From Deltaproteobacteria bacterium (lineage in GTDB: Bacteria; Desulfobacterota; Desulfobacteria; Desulfobacterales; JAABPS01), in the NCBI GenBank assembly GCA_019309685.1, contig JAFDFT010000184.1, positions 1 through 5,566 on the forward strand: a stretch of DNA of 5,566 bases, in the 5' to 3' direction. A program made the position numbers and the translations under genes. The notes beneath the pieces were generated by a model. That model was not told the origin of the DNA, ran no database searches, and saw only the letters and a list, made by a program, of their open reading frames with translations. The number at the start of each line of letters is the position of its first letter. Within the stretch, counting starts at the first letter, position 1. This document shows, one piece after another, positions 4,461-5,566 of this stretch.

Positions 4461-5566
4461 ATGACACTAAAACCTTGGCCAACAAAGAACTGGCCGGAAG
4501 GTGTTTCACATGAAATTACTGATTTTATAAAACCCCTTCCAACCGTACTGGATGAATCTGCCCGAGATTATCCGGATAATGTTTACACCATTTTTAGCGG
4601 GGCTACGAGAAGTTTCACGCAAGTGCAAGATACTGCTAACAGGATTGCCAACTTTCTTATCTCCAGGGGAATCAAAAAAGGAGATAAAGTTGCTATCTTT
4701 TTACCGAACATTCCCCATTATCCAGCAATTTATTTTGGCATTTTAAAAGCCGGTGCTGTTTGTGTAACATGCAATCCCCTTTATACTCCGGCGGAATTAA
4801 ATTATCAGCTAAAGGATTGTGAGGCAAAAGCTGTATTTTGTATGGATCATAACCTTTTTTATCCCACAACTGTTGAAGCGATTAAAGGGACTTCTGTGGA
4901 AACGGTTACCATATGCAGCGTTAAATCGTACCTACCCAAGATCACGGCAATACTAGGCGGTTTATTAGGAAAAATTCCTAAGGCGGATAGTTATGAACCC
5001 GGCCATTTGTTTTTTGATGATGTGGTGGCTGCCGCCAATCCTGAGGCTCCTTCTGTTGAAATTGATCCTGAAAAAGACCTTGCCCTTATCATATATACCG
5101 GCGGCACAACCGGCGTTCCAAAGGGTGCTGCGCTTACACATTCAAATTTTACATACAACCTGGAAGCGCTCGATGAATGGGGACGGCTGGTTCATGAGCC
5201 GGGTGGAAAGCCTGAAAAACTTCGGCGTGGAGGATTTCATACATATCTGGGAGTTCTTCCCTTTTATCACAGCTTTGGAATGACGGTTGCCATGCTTTCA
5301 GCCTGTGCCAGTGGAAGCAAGCTGGTATGTATTCCGGATCCGCGGGCAGGGAATCCGCCGTTTACAGAAGTTTTAAAAGCTGTTCAGAAATATAAACCAA
5401 CTATTATGCCGGCTGTTCCGACCATATTTGTCGCTTTTACCAACCATCCGAATATGGATACTTTCGATCTGACTTCACTCATGGGTTGTTTTTCCGGAGG
5501 AGCTCCTATGCCTCCTGAAGTCTGTAAGCAATTTGAGGAAAAAACCGGTGCCGTTATTTTTGAAGG
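4461..5566 (+). CDS. Long-chain fatty acyl-CoA ligase (AMP-binding), 3' partial
   Basis: This is a class I adenylate-forming enzyme that would activate a fatty (or related carboxylic) acid with ATP to an acyl-AMP and then to the acyl-CoA, FadD-style, for beta-oxidation or lipid synthesis. Translation is open for 368 codons and runs off the window; family members are commonly about 550 residues, so roughly the last third is missing. The N-terminal domain includes GDKVAIFLPN and the ILKAGAVCVTCNPLYTPAEL block. The P-loop-like phosphate-binding motif YTGGTTGVPKG is at 212-222, LPFYHSFG at 266-273 and SGGAPMPPE at 345-353. The sequence stops at AVIFEG, just before the expected YGLTE-like adenine-binding motif. 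The catalytic C-terminal lysine domain is not visible. There is no signal peptide; it is cytosolic or loosely membrane-bound. Chain length cannot be told from this part; a medium-chain or aryl acid substrate is possible. Confidence 0.93.
   Translation, partial: MTLKPWPTKNWPEGVSHEITDFIKPLPTVLDESARDYPDNVYTIFSGATRSFTQVQDTANRIANFLISRGIKKGDKVAIFLPNIPHYPAIYFGILKAGAVCVTCNPLYTPAELNYQLKDCEAKAVFCMDHNLFYPTTVEAIKGTSVETVTICSVKSYLPKITAILGGLLGKIPKADSYEPGHLFFDDVVAAANPEAPSVEIDPEKDLALIIYTGGTTGVPKGAALTHSNFTYNLEALDEWGRLVHEPGGKPEKLRRGGFHTYLGVLPFYHSFGMTVAMLSACASGSKLVCIPDPRAGNPPFTEVLKAVQKYKPTIMPAVPTIFVAFTNHPNMDTFDLTSLMGCFSGGAPMPPEVCKQFEEKTGAVIFE

Noticed and set aside
4552..5283. Two plus-strand open frames (64 and 96 codons)
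   Set aside because: They are out-of-frame readings inside the acyl-CoA ligase, which is continuously open from 4461 and carries the AMP-binding motifs.
1..5566. CRISPR array, tRNA or rRNA gene, transposase
   Set aside because: No regularly spaced direct repeats, no cloverleaf or rRNA core sequences, and no transposase-like reading frame were seen on either strand.

Overview
The window looks like a chromosomal segment of a Desulfobacterota-type (sulfate-reducer-like) bacterium. The grounds are a secreted class III tetrahaem cytochrome c3, an adenylate-forming fatty acyl-CoA ligase, AT-rich intergenic DNA and several palindromic or degenerate intergenic repeats. The taxonomic call is an inference from gene content only; there is no marker gene.

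Layout from left to right. Positions 1-388 hold no convincing gene: there are short protein-like peptides in several minus-strand frames and REP-like palindromic repeat pieces, as expected of decayed or repeat-derived DNA. Positions 389-1708 (minus) encode a complete GT4-type glycosyltransferase, with a good sigma70-type promoter at 1808-1837 and a perfect 8-bp hairpin in its leader. Positions 1709-2138 are gene-free but contain that promoter and, at about 1979-2128, a compound element with imperfect terminal inverted repeats and internal hairpins, lying just past the cytochrome stop codon. Positions 2139-2618 (minus) encode the exported tetrahaem cytochrome, whose Shine-Dalgarno sequence argues for a start two codons inside the longest frame. 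Positions 2625-3057 are mostly non-coding, with a 13-bp palindrome near the cytochrome start, a doubtful 50-codon ORF, and two copies of a short degenerate repeat that also occurs after the glycosyltransferase stop codon. Positions 3058-4158 (minus, GTG start) encode a polytopic membrane protein of unknown function with an internal duplication. A 302-bp divergent intergenic region separates it from 4461-5566 (plus), the first 368 codons of an acyl-CoA synthetase that runs off the window.

The genes do not read as one operon. The three minus-strand genes are separated by gaps of about 430 bp each, and the ligase is divergent. Plausible separate roles are sugar transfer to a cell-surface or solute acceptor, periplasmic electron transfer, an unknown inner-membrane function, and fatty-acid activation. 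I see no evidence of a defence, mobile or biosynthetic system. The most unusual things are the compound inverted-repeat element, the shared 13-mer repeat and the duplicated membrane protein.
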